Assembly (NCBI GenBank): GCA_016716125.1
Contig: JADJWZ010000020.1
Location: 12,837 to 76,836, forward strand
Reading direction: 5' to 3'
Origin: Ignavibacteria bacterium
GTDB taxonomy: Bacteria; Bacteroidota; Ignavibacteria; Tepidaquicellales; Tepidaquicellaceae
Length of the DNA: 64,000 nt
Under the pieces are notes generated by a model. The model was not told where the DNA came from, did no database searches, and saw nothing but the letters and a program-made list of their open reading frames with translations. Within the stretch, counting starts at the first letter, position 1. Each line of letters opens with the position of its first letter. Below are positions 29,424-38,765 of this stretch, piece after piece. The position numbers and the translations under genes are program-made.

Positions 29424-30965
29424 TTGAAAAAGAATTTACACCTCTGCATTCACGGACATTTTTACCAGCCGCCGAGAGAAAATGCCTGGACAAACGAGAT
29501 CGAGCCTCAGTCTTCCGCTGAACCGTTTCATGACTGGAACGAGAGAATATTTCAGGAATGCTATAAGCCGAATACTGAAGCTGTCATAGTGGATCATCAC
29601 GACAAAGTAGTAAAGAGAATTAACAATTTCGAATATTTCAGTTTTAATTTCGGACCGACGCTCTTATCATGGATCAGAAATATGCATCCGAAGACATATG
29701 CAAAGATCATAGAAGGAGACAAGATAAGCATGGAAAAATACAGCGGTCACGGAAATGCAATTGCTATGGTATACAGTCATCTAATAATGCCGCTTGCTAA
29801 CCGTCGGGACAAAGTTACTCAGATAAAGTGGGGAGTGACGGATTTCAGATTTCATTTCGGCAGAGAGCCGGAAGGAATATGGCTTTCGGAAACGGCATGC
29901 AATGAAGAAACGCTAGAAACTCTTATTGACGAAGGGATCGGATATATTATTCTTGATCCTTCGCAGGCTGAAAAAGTTCGTAAATCGGGTGAAAGGTCCT
30001 GGCATGATGTTTCAGCCGGAAATATTTATACAGGCAGTCCGTATGTGTATTATCACGGAAGGGGTAAAAAGAAATTTATAAACATTTTTTTCTATGACGG
30101 TCCTTTGTCAAAAAATATTGCTTTCGATGATCATATATTCAGCTCCGAAAAACTGCTGGAAAGGATAAGACAGGTTCCTTTTGATAAAGACGGAGACGAC
30201 ACACTTATAAGCGTTGCAGTTGACGGTGAAACATTCGGTCACCACAAGCATTATGCAGAAAGGAGTCTGTCTTATTTATTCAGCGATCTCATTCCGGAAT
30301 CTGAATTTGAGTTAACTAATTTCGGCAAATATCTTAGCGACCATCCGCCTGATTATGAAGTTAAAATTAAAAAAGGCGAAGCTGAATTTGGAACTTCATG
30401 GAGCTGCCTTCACGGCGTAGGCAGATGGAAGGAAAATTGCGGCTGCGGCAGAACGGATGAATACGCTTCCCAGGAATGGCGGAAAACTTTGAGAGAAAGT
30501 CTTGATTGGCTTAGGGATGAACTCATTTTAATTTATGAGAATAACGGAAATGAACTTTTCAAAGATATCTGGAATGCGAGAAATGATTACATAAATATTT
30601 ATCTCGACCCTTCAGATGAAGTCATTGTAAAATTTTACTTCGATAATGCGAAAAAAATTCTGTCTGAAAAAGAAATTGAGCTTAGCATTGATCTGCTTGA
30701 GATGCAGAGATTTTCAATGCTGATGTACACAAGCTGCGGTTGGTTCTTCTCGGATATTTCCGGCATTGAGACTCTGCAGATACTTGAATACGCTAAGAGA
30801 GCGATGGAGCTGGCGTATAAGGTAACCGGCAGTGATCCTGAGCCGGAATTTACAGACAGAATTTCAGAAGCTAAAAGCAATCTGACAAAATATAAAGACG
30901 GCAGGGAATTATATGAAAAGGAAATTACAGAGAAAAGATTTGAAGCGATTCAAAATAATGATTGA
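29424..30965 (+). CDS. Glycoside hydrolase family 57 alpha-glucan enzyme
   Basis: 513 residues from a TTG start. The GH57 landmarks are H-G-H-F-Y-Q-P-P (10-17), F-N-F-G-P-T-L-L, the nucleophile region G-I-W-L-S-E156-T-A and an aspartate in F-Y-D225-G-P-L-S. GH57 enzymes hydrolyse or transfer alpha-1,4-glucan with retention. This cytosolic form, with no signal peptide and a DUF3536-like tail, is likely an alpha-amylase or glucanotransferase of glycogen turnover. The stop codon touches the start of the GH77 gene, so the two form an operon for glycogen/maltodextrin metabolism. Confidence 0.92.
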   Translation: MKKNLHLCIHGHFYQPPRENAWTNEIEPQSSAEPFHDWNERIFQECYKPNTEAVIVDHHDKVVKRINNFEYFSFNFGPTLLSWIRNMHPKTYAKIIEGDKISMEKYSGHGNAIAMVYSHLIMPLANRRDKVTQIKWGVTDFRFHFGREPEGIWLSETACNEETLETLIDEGIGYIILDPSQAEKVRKSGERSWHDVSAGNIYTGSPYVYYHGRGKKKFINIFFYDGPLSKNIAFDDHIFSSEKLLERIRQVPFDKDGDDTLISVAVDGETFGHHKHYAERSLSYLFSDLIPESEFELTNFGKYLSDHPPDYEVKIKKGEAEFGTSWSCLHGVGRWKENCGCGRTDEYASQEWRKTLRESLDWLRDELILIYENNGNELFKDIWNARNDYINIYLDPSDEVIVKFYFDNAKKILSEKEIELSIDLLEMQRFSMLMYTSCGWFFSDISGIETLQILEYAKRAMELAYKVTGSDPEPEFTDRISEAKSNLTKYKDGRELYEKEITEKRFEAIQNND

Positions 30966-32804
30966 TTGAATACAGACCAGTTTAAATATTCGCGGACTTC
31001 AGAAAAGTGGGAAAAGATCGGAATCAGAAAACGAGCCGGTGTCGCGCTGCCGTTGTTTTCCGTCTATTCTTCTAAAAGCACCGGTATTGGAGAAATCCCG
31101 GATCTGCGTTATCTTATCGACTGGTGTGAAGCTACGGGTTTGTCAATACTTCAGCTTCTTCCCCTTAACGAAACAGGAAATGACTTTTCTCCATACAGCG
31201 CCATCAGCACTTTTGCAATAGATCCCGTTTACATTTGCATCAGAAGACTCAGAAAAACGGACCTTACTCCTTTCAGAAAAGAGCTGCGTGAATTAAAAAA
31301 AAACTTTCCTAAAAAAAACATAAAAGTAAATTACGATATAAGAAATGAAAAACTTAAACTGCTCAGAAAAATTTTTGATTCGGAATACTCATCCGGTTCC
31401 GAAAAGTTAGACCGGTTTGTGACTGACAATATTCAATGGCTGAAGTATTATGCCCTGTTTAAGATATTATCCGGTTTTCATCAGGGAAAAGCCTGGCAGG
31501 ACTGGGAGTGGAAATATAAATATCTTTCTTCCGTAAATGCTGAAAGGATTTTAAAACAAAATGCGAAAGAAGTAAGATTTTATTACTGGGTTCAGTGGCA
31601 GTTATATGAACAGCTTATTACTGTGAAAAAATATGCTGACAGGAAAAAAATATTTATTATGGGTGACATCCCTTTTCTTGTTTCGAAAAACAGCGCGGAT
31701 GTTTGGGCTTACAAAAATTATTTCAAACTTGATCTCTCATCCGGCGCGCCACCGGATATGTATTTTTCCAAAGGACAAAGGTGGGGAATGCCGCCGTATA
31801 ACTGGTTTAATATTGCGGCTGATAATTATGCATACATCAGACATAGATTAAAGTATGCAGAGAATTTTTATAATATGTTCAGGATCGATCACTTCGTCGG
31901 ACTGTTCAGAATATGGAGCATTGAAAATAAAACTCCGATAGAATACGGAGGAATGACAGGTCACTTTGATCCCGAAAATGAAAACGAATGGGAACATCAC
32001 GGCAGAACAATATTATCCGAAATGAATCAAAGTACGGATATGCTTCCCTGCGCTGAAGATCTCGGAACGGTACCTGTTTGTTCTGATAAAATTCTAAAGG
32101 AATTCGGCGTCACAGGTATAAGTGTGCAGCGATGGGAAAAAACTCCGGCTTTAAATTATAATTTCATTCCGCCGGAAAGATACAGATCCAATTCAGTTTC
32201 CGTATTATCCACTCATGACTCAAGTCCTTTACCGGCATGGTATGAAACTGAAGCCGGCAGCACAGATGAAGATTCATTCAGAAAATTTTTTCAAGGAAAC
32301 GGATTCAGTGAAGAAAGAATATCAGAGCTTAAAAGTAAACTGTTTAATCCCGCGAAATCATCAGGCGCAAAGCTATACTGGAAAAAGGAAATTGCAAATG
32401 TATATGAACTTTTAAATATAATAGAATTAAGTTATGATCATGCAAAGGAGTTTGTAGATTCTTATTTGTCAGGATATTCTGAAAAAATAAAATACTGCCG
32501 GTATATTGGATATGAAGGAAACAAAGAAATGCCGGTGACTGCGGAATTCATAAACAGATCAATTAAAAAAATATTCGAATGTAATTCCATTTTCAGCATA
32601 CAGCTGATGCAGGAGTATTTGTATCTGGATAAGGAGTTTCTGAATAATTACAGTTCGGCAGATTATAGAATCAACAGTCCCGGAACCGTGAATGATCAGA
32701 ACTGGACTATGAGGATTCCGATGCCCCTCGAAGAAATTTTATCGTTACAAATAAATCCGGTCTTAAAAAAACTTGTAAGAGATTCAGACAGATTAGTTCA
32801 ATAA
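30966..32804 (+). CDS. malQ: 4-alpha-glucanotransferase (GH77, amylomaltase)
   Basis: 612 residues from a TTG that directly follows the upstream TGA with no gap. GH77 motifs are complete: G-I-G-E-I-P-D-L-R near the start, M-G-D-I-P-F-L-V-S, the nucleophile aspartate in F-R-I-D-H-F-V-G, the acid/base glutamate in C-A-E-D-L-G-T-V and the transition-state aspartate in S-T-H-D-S-S-P. It disproportionates maltodextrins. The close pairing with a GH57 enzyme is a sensible glycogen-remodelling unit. The gene is followed after 15 bases by the DUF985 cupin. Confidence 0.95.
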   Translation: MNTDQFKYSRTSEKWEKIGIRKRAGVALPLFSVYSSKSTGIGEIPDLRYLIDWCEATGLSILQLLPLNETGNDFSPYSAISTFAIDPVYICIRRLRKTDLTPFRKELRELKKNFPKKNIKVNYDIRNEKLKLLRKIFDSEYSSGSEKLDRFVTDNIQWLKYYALFKILSGFHQGKAWQDWEWKYKYLSSVNAERILKQNAKEVRFYYWVQWQLYEQLITVKKYADRKKIFIMGDIPFLVSKNSADVWAYKNYFKLDLSSGAPPDMYFSKGQRWGMPPYNWFNIAADNYAYIRHRLKYAENFYNMFRIDHFVGLFRIWSIENKTPIEYGGMTGHFDPENENEWEHHGRTILSEMNQSTDMLPCAEDLGTVPVCSDKILKEFGVTGISVQRWEKTPALNYNFIPPERYRSNSVSVLSTHDSSPLPAWYETEAGSTDEDSFRKFFQGNGFSEERISELKSKLFNPAKSSGAKLYWKKEIANVYELLNIIELSYDHAKEFVDSYLSGYSEKIKYCRYIGYEGNKEMPVTAEFINRSIKKIFECNSIFSIQLMQEYLYLDKEFLNNYSSADYRINSPGTVNDQNWTMRIPMPLEEILSLQINPVLKKLVRDSDRLVQ

Positions 32805-32819
32805 AATAAATAACAAGTA

Positions 32820-33320
32820 ATGAAAAAGACATCTGAACAATGGATACAAGAGCTTGATATGAAACCTCATCCCGAAGGAGGATTTTTTAAAGAAGTGTAC
32901 AGATCCGGTCTTTCAGTAAAAAAGGAACACCTTCCTGATGAGTTCAGCGGGGACAGAAATATATCAACATCTATATATTATCTTCTGTCAGAAAATGATA
33001 AATCCAGGTTTCACAGGATATTATCGGATGAGCTGTGGCATTTTTATGACGGCAGCACTTTGCTGATCTTTGAAATTGAATCAAACGGTCTATTAAAAAT
33101 AAATCGCCTGGGTATGAATACTGAAGAGGGGGATCTTCCTCAGGTTGTAATAAAAGCCGGAAACTGGTTTGGAGCGGTATTGCAGAATAAGAATTCATAC
33201 TGTCTCGCGGGATGTACAGTATCTCCGGGATTTCATTTTGAAGATTTCGAACTGGCAGACAGGGGAGAGCTGCTAAAAACTTTTCCTGAGCATACGGATA
33301 TTATTAAATTACTTACATAG
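32820..33320 (+). CDS. DUF985 family cupin protein
   Basis: 166 residues. The pattern L-x-M-K-P-H-P-E-G-G-F-F-K-E-V-Y-R-S, then S-T-S-I-Y-Y-L-L, R-F-H-R-I-x-S-D-E-L-W-H-F-Y-x-G and C-T-V-S-P-G-F-H-F-E-D-F-E-L is the signature of the Cupin_5/DUF985 family (yeast YML079w relatives). The fold is a sugar-isomerase-like cupin whose reaction is not established. It follows malQ closely and probably shares its transcript, so a carbohydrate-related role is possible but unproven. Confidence 0.9.
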   Translation: MKKTSEQWIQELDMKPHPEGGFFKEVYRSGLSVKKEHLPDEFSGDRNISTSIYYLLSENDKSRFHRILSDELWHFYDGSTLLIFEIESNGLLKINRLGMNTEEGDLPQVVIKAGNWFGAVLQNKNSYCLAGCTVSPGFHFEDFELADRGELLKTFPEHTDIIKLLT

Positions 33321-33355
33321 TTTTTAAAATATTTTTCAAAATTATAAAACAGATC

Positions 33356-33790
33356 ATGGATAAATATATGACGGAAGCGATTATCGAAGCGAGAAAAGGA
33401 CTTTCCGAAGGCGGCATTCCAATCGGATCAGTTCTGGTAAAAGACAATGTGATCATAGGCAGGGGGCATAACCGTAGAGTTCAGAATAATGATCCGGTTA
33501 TACATGCTGAGATCGACTGTCTGCAAAATGCCGGCAGAATAGGCGTTTACAAAGATACTGTTTTGTATTCCACTCTGATGCCGTGCTATCTGTGCGCAGG
33601 CGCGAGCGTTCAGTTCGGAATTAAAAAAATCATTGCCGGCGAGGATGAGACATTCAGCGGTGCGCGTGAATTTATGGAGTCGCACGGAATTGAAGTAATA
33701 AATCTTGATCTCAAAGAATGCAAAGATCTGATGAAGGAATTCATAGATAAAAATCCAAAACTCTGGTTTGAAGATATCGGCGAGTTGTAA
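33356..33790 (+). CDS. Cytosine deaminase, yeast Fcy1-like
   Basis: 144 residues, single CDA-fold domain. Zinc ligands and catalytic residues are H50-A-E52 and P-C77-Y-L-C80. Unlike TadA or guanine deaminases, the C-terminus has K-x-L-M-K-x-F-I-D-K-N-P-K-L-W-F-E-D-I-G, which closely matches the substrate-closing tail of fungal cytosine deaminase. It would convert cytosine to uracil for salvage, and perhaps related nucleobases. It sits between DUF985 and cysS on one strand with short gaps. Confidence 0.88.
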   Translation: MDKYMTEAIIEARKGLSEGGIPIGSVLVKDNVIIGRGHNRRVQNNDPVIHAEIDCLQNAGRIGVYKDTVLYSTLMPCYLCAGASVQFGIKKIIAGEDETFSGAREFMESHGIEVINLDLKECKDLMKEFIDKNPKLWFEDIGEL

Positions 33791-33877
33791 CTTAATTTTT
33801 TTCATTACATCTTTATCTGTTTCAAGTATCCGCAATAAATTTTAAGTTTATAAAATTTTTAAAAAAAATTACGATTA

Positions 33878-35284
33878 ATGCTGAAGCTTTTTAATACACT
33901 TTCCAGATCAAAAGAAGAATTTATTCCTGTCAGCCCCGGTAAAACCGGAATGTACAGCTGCGGACCTACGGTTTATGATTATCAGCATATCGGAAACTTC
34001 AGGACTTTCTTTTTTGAAGATATTTTGCTGAGAGTATTAAAGTATAACGGATATGAAGTAAAGTATGTAATGAATATTACCGATGTAGGTCATCTTGTTT
34101 CGGATCAGGATGAAGGCGAAGATAAGATGGAAAAATCAGCAAAGCATCTCGGCAAAAGTGTGTGGGAACTTTCGGAATATTACACCGGAGTTTTTTTCAG
34201 GGACAGGGATCTGCTGAATATTTTTCCGCCGGATATTTATACTAAAGCTACAGATTACATTAAAGAGCAGATCGATATGGTGAAATGTCTTGAGGAAAAA
34301 GGATTCACTTACAAAACGTCTGACGGAATTTATTTTGATACATCGCTTTTAAAAGATTACGGGAAACTTGCAAAGCTCGATATTGGAGGATTAAAAGAAG
34401 GAGCGAGAATAGAATTTTCAGCCGAGAAAAAAAATATCACAGACTTTGCCTTATGGAAACTATCTCCGGAAAATGAGAAGCGACAGATGGAATGGGAATC
34501 GCCATGGGGAATGGGATTTCCAGGCTGGCATATTGAGTGCTCGGCAATGAGCAAGGCGATACTCGGAAAACATTTTGACATACACTGCGGAGGAGTGGAT
34601 CACATTCCTATTCATCATACAAATGAGATAGCGCAGTCTGAAGCGTGTAACGGCGAGAAGTTTGTGAATTACTGGCTGCACGGGGAATTTCTCGATATGG
34701 GAAATGAAAAAATGTCGAAGTCAACGGGCAGGTTCATTACGCTGCAGACTTTGATTGACAAAGGATATTCACCTCTTGACTATAGATTTTTTCTGCTGAC
34801 TGCGCATTATAGACGAAAGCAAAAATTTACTTTTGAAGCTCTTGATGCTGCTAAAAACGGTTACAATAATCTGAAGAGCCGGGTGCTTAATATGAAAACA
34901 ACCGGTGGAGAATTAAGAGATGCTTCGGCTCAGATAATTTCAGATTACAAAAAAAGTTTTAAGGAAAAAATTAATGACGATCTGAATATGCCGGAAGCAA
35001 TGGCAGTTCTCTGGGAAGCTGTTAAAGACAACTCACTTAATGACGGCGAGAAGCTTCATTTAATTTATGATTTTGATAAAGTATTCGGATTAGGGTTAGA
35101 ATCTTTTAATTTCAATGAAGGGAATACTGAAATTCCGGATGAAATAAAAAAGCTTGCAGAGATAAGAACAGAAGCCAAATCACAAAAGGATTTTAAAAAA
35201 GCTGATGAGATCAGGCAGCTCGTAAAGCAAAAAGGTTACGATATTTCCGACAGTAAAGACGGATTTACTATTAAAAAAATCTGA
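33878..35284 (+). CDS. cysS: Cysteinyl-tRNA synthetase
   Basis: 468 residues, normal size. Class I signatures are intact: P-T-V-Y-D-Y-Q-H-I-G-N (HIGH-type, after the zinc cysteine in Y-S-C-G), G-W-H-I-E-C-S-A-M-S, H-C-G-G-V-D-H-I-P-I-H-H-T-N-E (remaining zinc ligands) and E-K-M-S-K-S. The C-terminal DALR-like helical region ends E-I-R-Q-L-V-K-Q-K-G-Y. It charges tRNA-Cys. Last gene of the plus-strand run starting at 29424; it converges with the minus-strand exported pair. Confidence 0.97.
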   Translation: MLKLFNTLSRSKEEFIPVSPGKTGMYSCGPTVYDYQHIGNFRTFFFEDILLRVLKYNGYEVKYVMNITDVGHLVSDQDEGEDKMEKSAKHLGKSVWELSEYYTGVFFRDRDLLNIFPPDIYTKATDYIKEQIDMVKCLEEKGFTYKTSDGIYFDTSLLKDYGKLAKLDIGGLKEGARIEFSAEKKNITDFALWKLSPENEKRQMEWESPWGMGFPGWHIECSAMSKAILGKHFDIHCGGVDHIPIHHTNEIAQSEACNGEKFVNYWLHGEFLDMGNEKMSKSTGRFITLQTLIDKGYSPLDYRFFLLTAHYRRKQKFTFEALDAAKNGYNNLKSRVLNMKTTGGELRDASAQIISDYKKSFKEKINDDLNMPEAMAVLWEAVKDNSLNDGEKLHLIYDFDKVFGLGLESFNFNEGNTEIPDEIKKLAEIRTEAKSQKDFKKADEIRQLVKQKGYDISDSKDGFTIKKI

Positions 35285-35310
35285 GAATCATAAATGTCAA
35301 ATTCCGAAAA

Positions 35311-35892
35311 TCAATTAAGCGCTTCCGCCCATATTGAATTAGGAACAACCTTTTCTATTTCCAGATAGAAATTATGTATACCCTGCGAATATTTTTCACT
35401 GACTCTGTTTGGGATTAAAATTATAGGTCTTTTGCCTTTTGTTTTAAAACCTCTTTCATCTCTGTTATAATTTTCATCTTCGTCATTCTCGCCTCTGAGT
35501 TTCTTTTTCAATTCGGATCTTTTAACATATTCTTCCGTGAGCTGGTCATAATTCATAGATATAGTTGCGTTATAAACAGGACCGCCGATCAGATTTTTTT
35601 CCGAATTCAATTCATCTATACTTAAATCCATCACACCGCTTTTAATAAATGCAGAGTTAAGTTTGTTAAGATTCTTTTTGCTTACACTGAAATTATAACT
35701 TTTTGTTGTCCCCGCTTTTGTAAAATCCAATACACCAGTTCCGTCAGCGTTGATCTTTATATTATAGTTATACTGATATTCAGGAGAGACAGGACCGGTG
35801 GAATGAAAGTAAGAAATTTCAAACCATTTGTAATCAGCGAAGGTATTATTAAAACATATAAAAATAATTGCAAGAGTAAAAAGTTTTTTCAT
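35311..35892 (-). CDS. Exported protein of unknown function (paralogue 2 of a pair)
   Basis: 193 residues with a signal peptide (K-K-L-F-T-L-A-I-I-F-I-C-F-N-N-T-F-A). It shares with the next gene upstream the segment G-P-V-S-P-E-Y-Q-Y-x-Y-x-I, followed by a G-T/E-G-V-L/F strand and N-F-x-V-S. Compared with its sister it has an extra charged stretch near 125-150 (K-K-K-L-R-G-E-N-D-E-D-E-N). No known domain is recognised; the beta-rich pattern suggests a small periplasmic beta protein. The two genes are 15 bases apart and co-directional. Confidence 0.75.
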   Translation of the reverse strand: MKKLFTLAIIFICFNNTFADYKWFEISYFHSTGPVSPEYQYNYNIKINADGTGVLDFTKAGTTKSYNFSVSKKNLNKLNSAFIKSGVMDLSIDELNSEKNLIGGPVYNATISMNYDQLTEEYVKRSELKKKLRGENDEDENYNRDERGFKTKGKRPIILIPNRVSEKYSQGIHNFYLEIEKVVPNSIWAEALN

Positions 35893-35907
35893 AAATTATG
35901 TTAATTT

Positions 35908-36405
35908 TTATTTTATAAATTCAAGCATTATTTCATTGGGAACAAGATTTTCAATTTTTTTATAAATGCAGTTTATGTCATCAAAATATTCATCCTTAAT
36001 ATGCACCGGAATAGTGATGGTAGTTGGTCTGGCATCCAGATCAGGCGCCTGCCACATTGTAACTTCGAGAGTGCTGACAGAGCCGCCCATTAAATTCATT
36101 TCAGACTTCATTGAATCAGGACTTACGGAAAAGACATCGCTTATCTTAAAATATTTGTTGAATTTCTCCATAGCTTCTGCGCTCACAGTAAAATTTCTTT
36201 CACGGCTTCCCTCAGTATTTGTATAATAGAATACACCTTCGCCGGATTCGTTAAGATTGATCCTGTAACTGTACTGATATTCCGGAGAGACGGGACCGTT
36301 TGAAAAATAATAGGACAGAGTTGCCCAGTTTGTATTCTGTGAGTATAATCCTGAAGAAATAAACATCATTATTACTGAGAAACATATTTTTTTTAGAGTC
36401 AGCAT
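35908..36405 (-). CDS. Exported protein of unknown function (paralogue 1 of a pair)
   Basis: 165 residues if started at the ATG at 36405, which gives a clean signal peptide (L-T-L-K-K-I-C-F-S-V-I-M-M-F-I-S-S-G-L-Y-S). An upstream ATG at 36438 would add eleven residues ahead of it and is less likely. The mature part shares S-Y-Y-F/H-S-x-G-P-V-S-P-E-Y-Q-Y and the following strands with the next gene. The family is not recognised. Together they look like a local duplication of a small envelope protein. Confidence 0.75.
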   Translation of the reverse strand: MLTLKKICFSVIMMFISSGLYSQNTNWATLSYYFSNGPVSPEYQYSYRINLNESGEGVFYYTNTEGSRERNFTVSAEAMEKFNKYFKISDVFSVSPDSMKSEMNLMGGSVSTLEVTMWQAPDLDARPTTITIPVHIKDEYFDDINCIYKKIENLVPNEIMLEFIK

Positions 36406-36588
36406 AATTTTATTTTTTACAAATATATAGATAAACATTAAAAATTATAATGATAATATATTTTAAATACATTTATATTTTGTCAGATAATTTTCACAAA
36501 ATATTAGCTATTGAATTTTATTTTTAAAAATGCAATTTAATTTTTTAAGAATTGAATCTGCAAGTTTGTTTTACGAATTTGACATCGT

Positions 36589-37785
36589 TTGAAAAAAATT
36601 CCACTCACAAATATCAAAATAACTAAACTCTTCAGAGAGTTTTACGAAAGTGAAAAGACTTCCGGATTATTGCTGATGCTTTGCACGGTAATTTCTCTAA
36701 TCATTGCCAATTCTTATTTCGGTCCCGCGTATCTGAATTTCTGGGAAACTAAGATCGGATTTACATCGGATGCAGTCAAATTATATTATCCTGTTTATTA
36801 CTGGATCAACGACGGGCTCATGGCAGTATTTTTTCTGCTGATAGGTTTGGAGATAGAGCGTGAAATTTATATCGGCGAACTGTCAAAACTTAATGATGCA
36901 TTGTTTCCTATAATTGCAGCCGCCGGAGGTATTATTGTTCCGGCTCTCATTCACCTCTCGCTGAATATTGGAACTGAAACACAATCGGGTATAGCTATTC
37001 CGATGGCGACAGATATAGCATTTGCGCTTGGCATACTTTCTTTACTCGGAAACAAAGTGCCTGTGAGGATAAAAATTTTTCTGACTGCTCTTGCTATAGC
37101 CGACGATCTCGGCGCAATTATTATAATTGCAGTTTTTTACTCAAAAGGATTTTCCATTTTCTATTTTTCAATGGCTGCCGTGCTGTTTTTGATCATGCTG
37201 ATCATGAATCGGAAAAAAGTAAATATACTTTATCTGTATTTAATACTCGGCGTATTTATGTGGTACTTTATGCTGAAATCCGGAGTACATGCAACAATAG
37301 CAGGCGTGCTTCTGGCTTTTGCCATTCCGTTTGGAAAAGGTGATTCAAAATCCATTTCATATAAACTTCAGCACGGACTTCATAAACCCGTTGCGTTTAT
37401 AGTGCTTCCGCTGTTCGCTCTGGCAAATACAGGCATTATACTCAGCGGCGACTGGACATCCGGATTTCTTAACAGCAATACAATAGGAATAATGGCAGGA
37501 CTCTTAATCGGAAAACCTGCCGGCATATTTTTATTCAGTTATCTTTCAGTCAAAACCGGAATCGTAAAATTTATTCATAAACCTGACTGGAAGAATATAT
37601 TAGGCGCTGGTGTCTTAGGAGGAATAGGATTTACTATGTCAATTTTCATTACTCTTCTTGCATTCGAAAGGAATGAAAATATTATAAATTCCAAAATTGC
37701 AATTCTTATTTCATCACTGCTTGCCGGTTTCACCGGATTCTTCCTGCTGAAATTTAATAACCGGAAAAACAAAACTGATTCTTAA
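36589..37785 (+). CDS. nhaA: Na+/H+ antiporter NhaA
   Basis: 398 residues starting at a TTG (36589), since no ATG precedes the conserved N-terminus (L-F-R-E-F-Y-E-S-E-K-T-S-G-L-L-L-M). The protein has about twelve transmembrane helices. Key features are P-M-A-T-D-I-A-F-A-L-G and the two adjacent essential aspartates in A-I-A-D-D-L-G-A-I. NhaA exchanges two protons for one sodium at alkaline pH and high salt. It converges with the sulfotransferase gene, only 5 bases apart. Confidence 0.95.
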   Translation: MKKIPLTNIKITKLFREFYESEKTSGLLLMLCTVISLIIANSYFGPAYLNFWETKIGFTSDAVKLYYPVYYWINDGLMAVFFLLIGLEIEREIYIGELSKLNDALFPIIAAAGGIIVPALIHLSLNIGTETQSGIAIPMATDIAFALGILSLLGNKVPVRIKIFLTALAIADDLGAIIIIAVFYSKGFSIFYFSMAAVLFLIMLIMNRKKVNILYLYLILGVFMWYFMLKSGVHATIAGVLLAFAIPFGKGDSKSISYKLQHGLHKPVAFIVLPLFALANTGIILSGDWTSGFLNSNTIGIMAGLLIGKPAGIFLFSYLSVKTGIVKFIHKPDWKNILGAGVLGGIGFTMSIFITLLAFERNENIINSKIAILISSLLAGFTGFFLLKFNNRKNKTDS

Positions 37786-37790
37786 ATATT

Positions 37791-38480
37791 TCAAAAACTG
37801 TAACCGAATAACTCAATATCCATTGAATACCTTTCTTTAACCTTGTTTGCAGTTCGGGAGTCATAATAATCTTTATAATGAGTTCTTTCCTGTTTGTGTA
37901 CATGCGGAAGTTCAGTAACCGGAGCATTCATAACTTCACAGATATATGGAAAGTGAGTATCAATTTTTTCAAATCTTCCGACAAAGTCGACACATTTATT
38001 TCGCCTGTTGTCATAAAAAAAAGTATACTGTGACCGAAAATGCGCATCTGCGTTTTCATCTGAAATTTCAGTTATGGAGTTTACGAAATCTTTGAAAGAC
38101 ATTTCCGACCAGAACAATTCACCGTATCTCCAGAAATTATTCTCAACTCCTTTTCTCCAGTTATATCCGTCATCATAATCTTCCGTTTTTATCTTACTCA
38201 GCCAGCAGGAAAGAAGTCTGTCCCATGGATTTCTGATAAAGCAAAATTTAAAATGATTCGGGTATAAATTCAAAGCGCTGTTTCCGGTTATCATAGGAAG
38301 ATCAAGCTCGTGTACGTATTCCCACTTACTTCTGTCAAATTCTTTACCGAGTAGTTCAGCGATCCATATTTTAAAAGATGTACAGGCTACTTTTGGAATT
38401 TCAGTATATATAGTTTTATAATCATTTATCATAAAAAACCTGGTAGATTCTATTAAAGATGTTTTAGACGATGCGTTCAT
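37791..38480 (-). CDS. Sulfotransferase family protein (PAPS-dependent)
   Basis: 229 residues. The 5'-phosphosulfate loop is I-P-K-V-A-C-T-S-F-K (about 29-38) and the 3'-phosphate site is F-C-F-I-R-N-P-W-D-R-L-L-S. A conserved D-F-V-G-R-F-E block follows, as in Sulfotransfer_2 (carbohydrate sulfotransferases of the HNK-1/chondroitin type). It probably sulfates a cell-surface glycan or lipid; no acceptor can be deduced. No signal peptide is present, as usual for bacterial members. Monocistronic as far as can be seen. Confidence 0.88.
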   Translation of the reverse strand: MNASSKTSLIESTRFFMINDYKTIYTEIPKVACTSFKIWIAELLGKEFDRSKWEYVHELDLPMITGNSALNLYPNHFKFCFIRNPWDRLLSCWLSKIKTEDYDDGYNWRKGVENNFWRYGELFWSEMSFKDFVNSITEISDENADAHFRSQYTFFYDNRRNKCVDFVGRFEKIDTHFPYICEVMNAPVTELPHVHKQERTHYKDYYDSRTANKVKERYSMDIELFGYSF

Positions 38481-38712
38481 GAATTACAATTTTATTTTTA
38501 AAATTTAAAATTGTCTTTCAACAGGTTTAACTTTAATTTTTGATCTGGGGAATTGGGATTCCGAAGTTACGGAATTGAGAAATTTTGTAAGTATAATTAC
38601 TTGTATAAAATATAACATTTAACTTGCGTATATGAAACAGTAAATAAATTTATACAAATCTATATTCTGAAAAATATGATTTATGACCTAAGTTATTGAG
38701 AAGGAAATAAAA

Positions 38713-38744
38713 AAAATACGCCGTAATAATTCACGGCGTATTTT
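38713..38744 (-). terminator. Intrinsic terminator after the TPR-like gene
   Basis: AAAATACGCCGT (38713-38724) pairs perfectly with ACGGCGTATTTT (38733-38744) around an 8-base loop. On the minus strand it follows the stop at 38766 and runs into a T-rich tract. Confidence 0.85.
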
Positions 38745-38765
38745 AATGATTATTTTAAATGAAAA

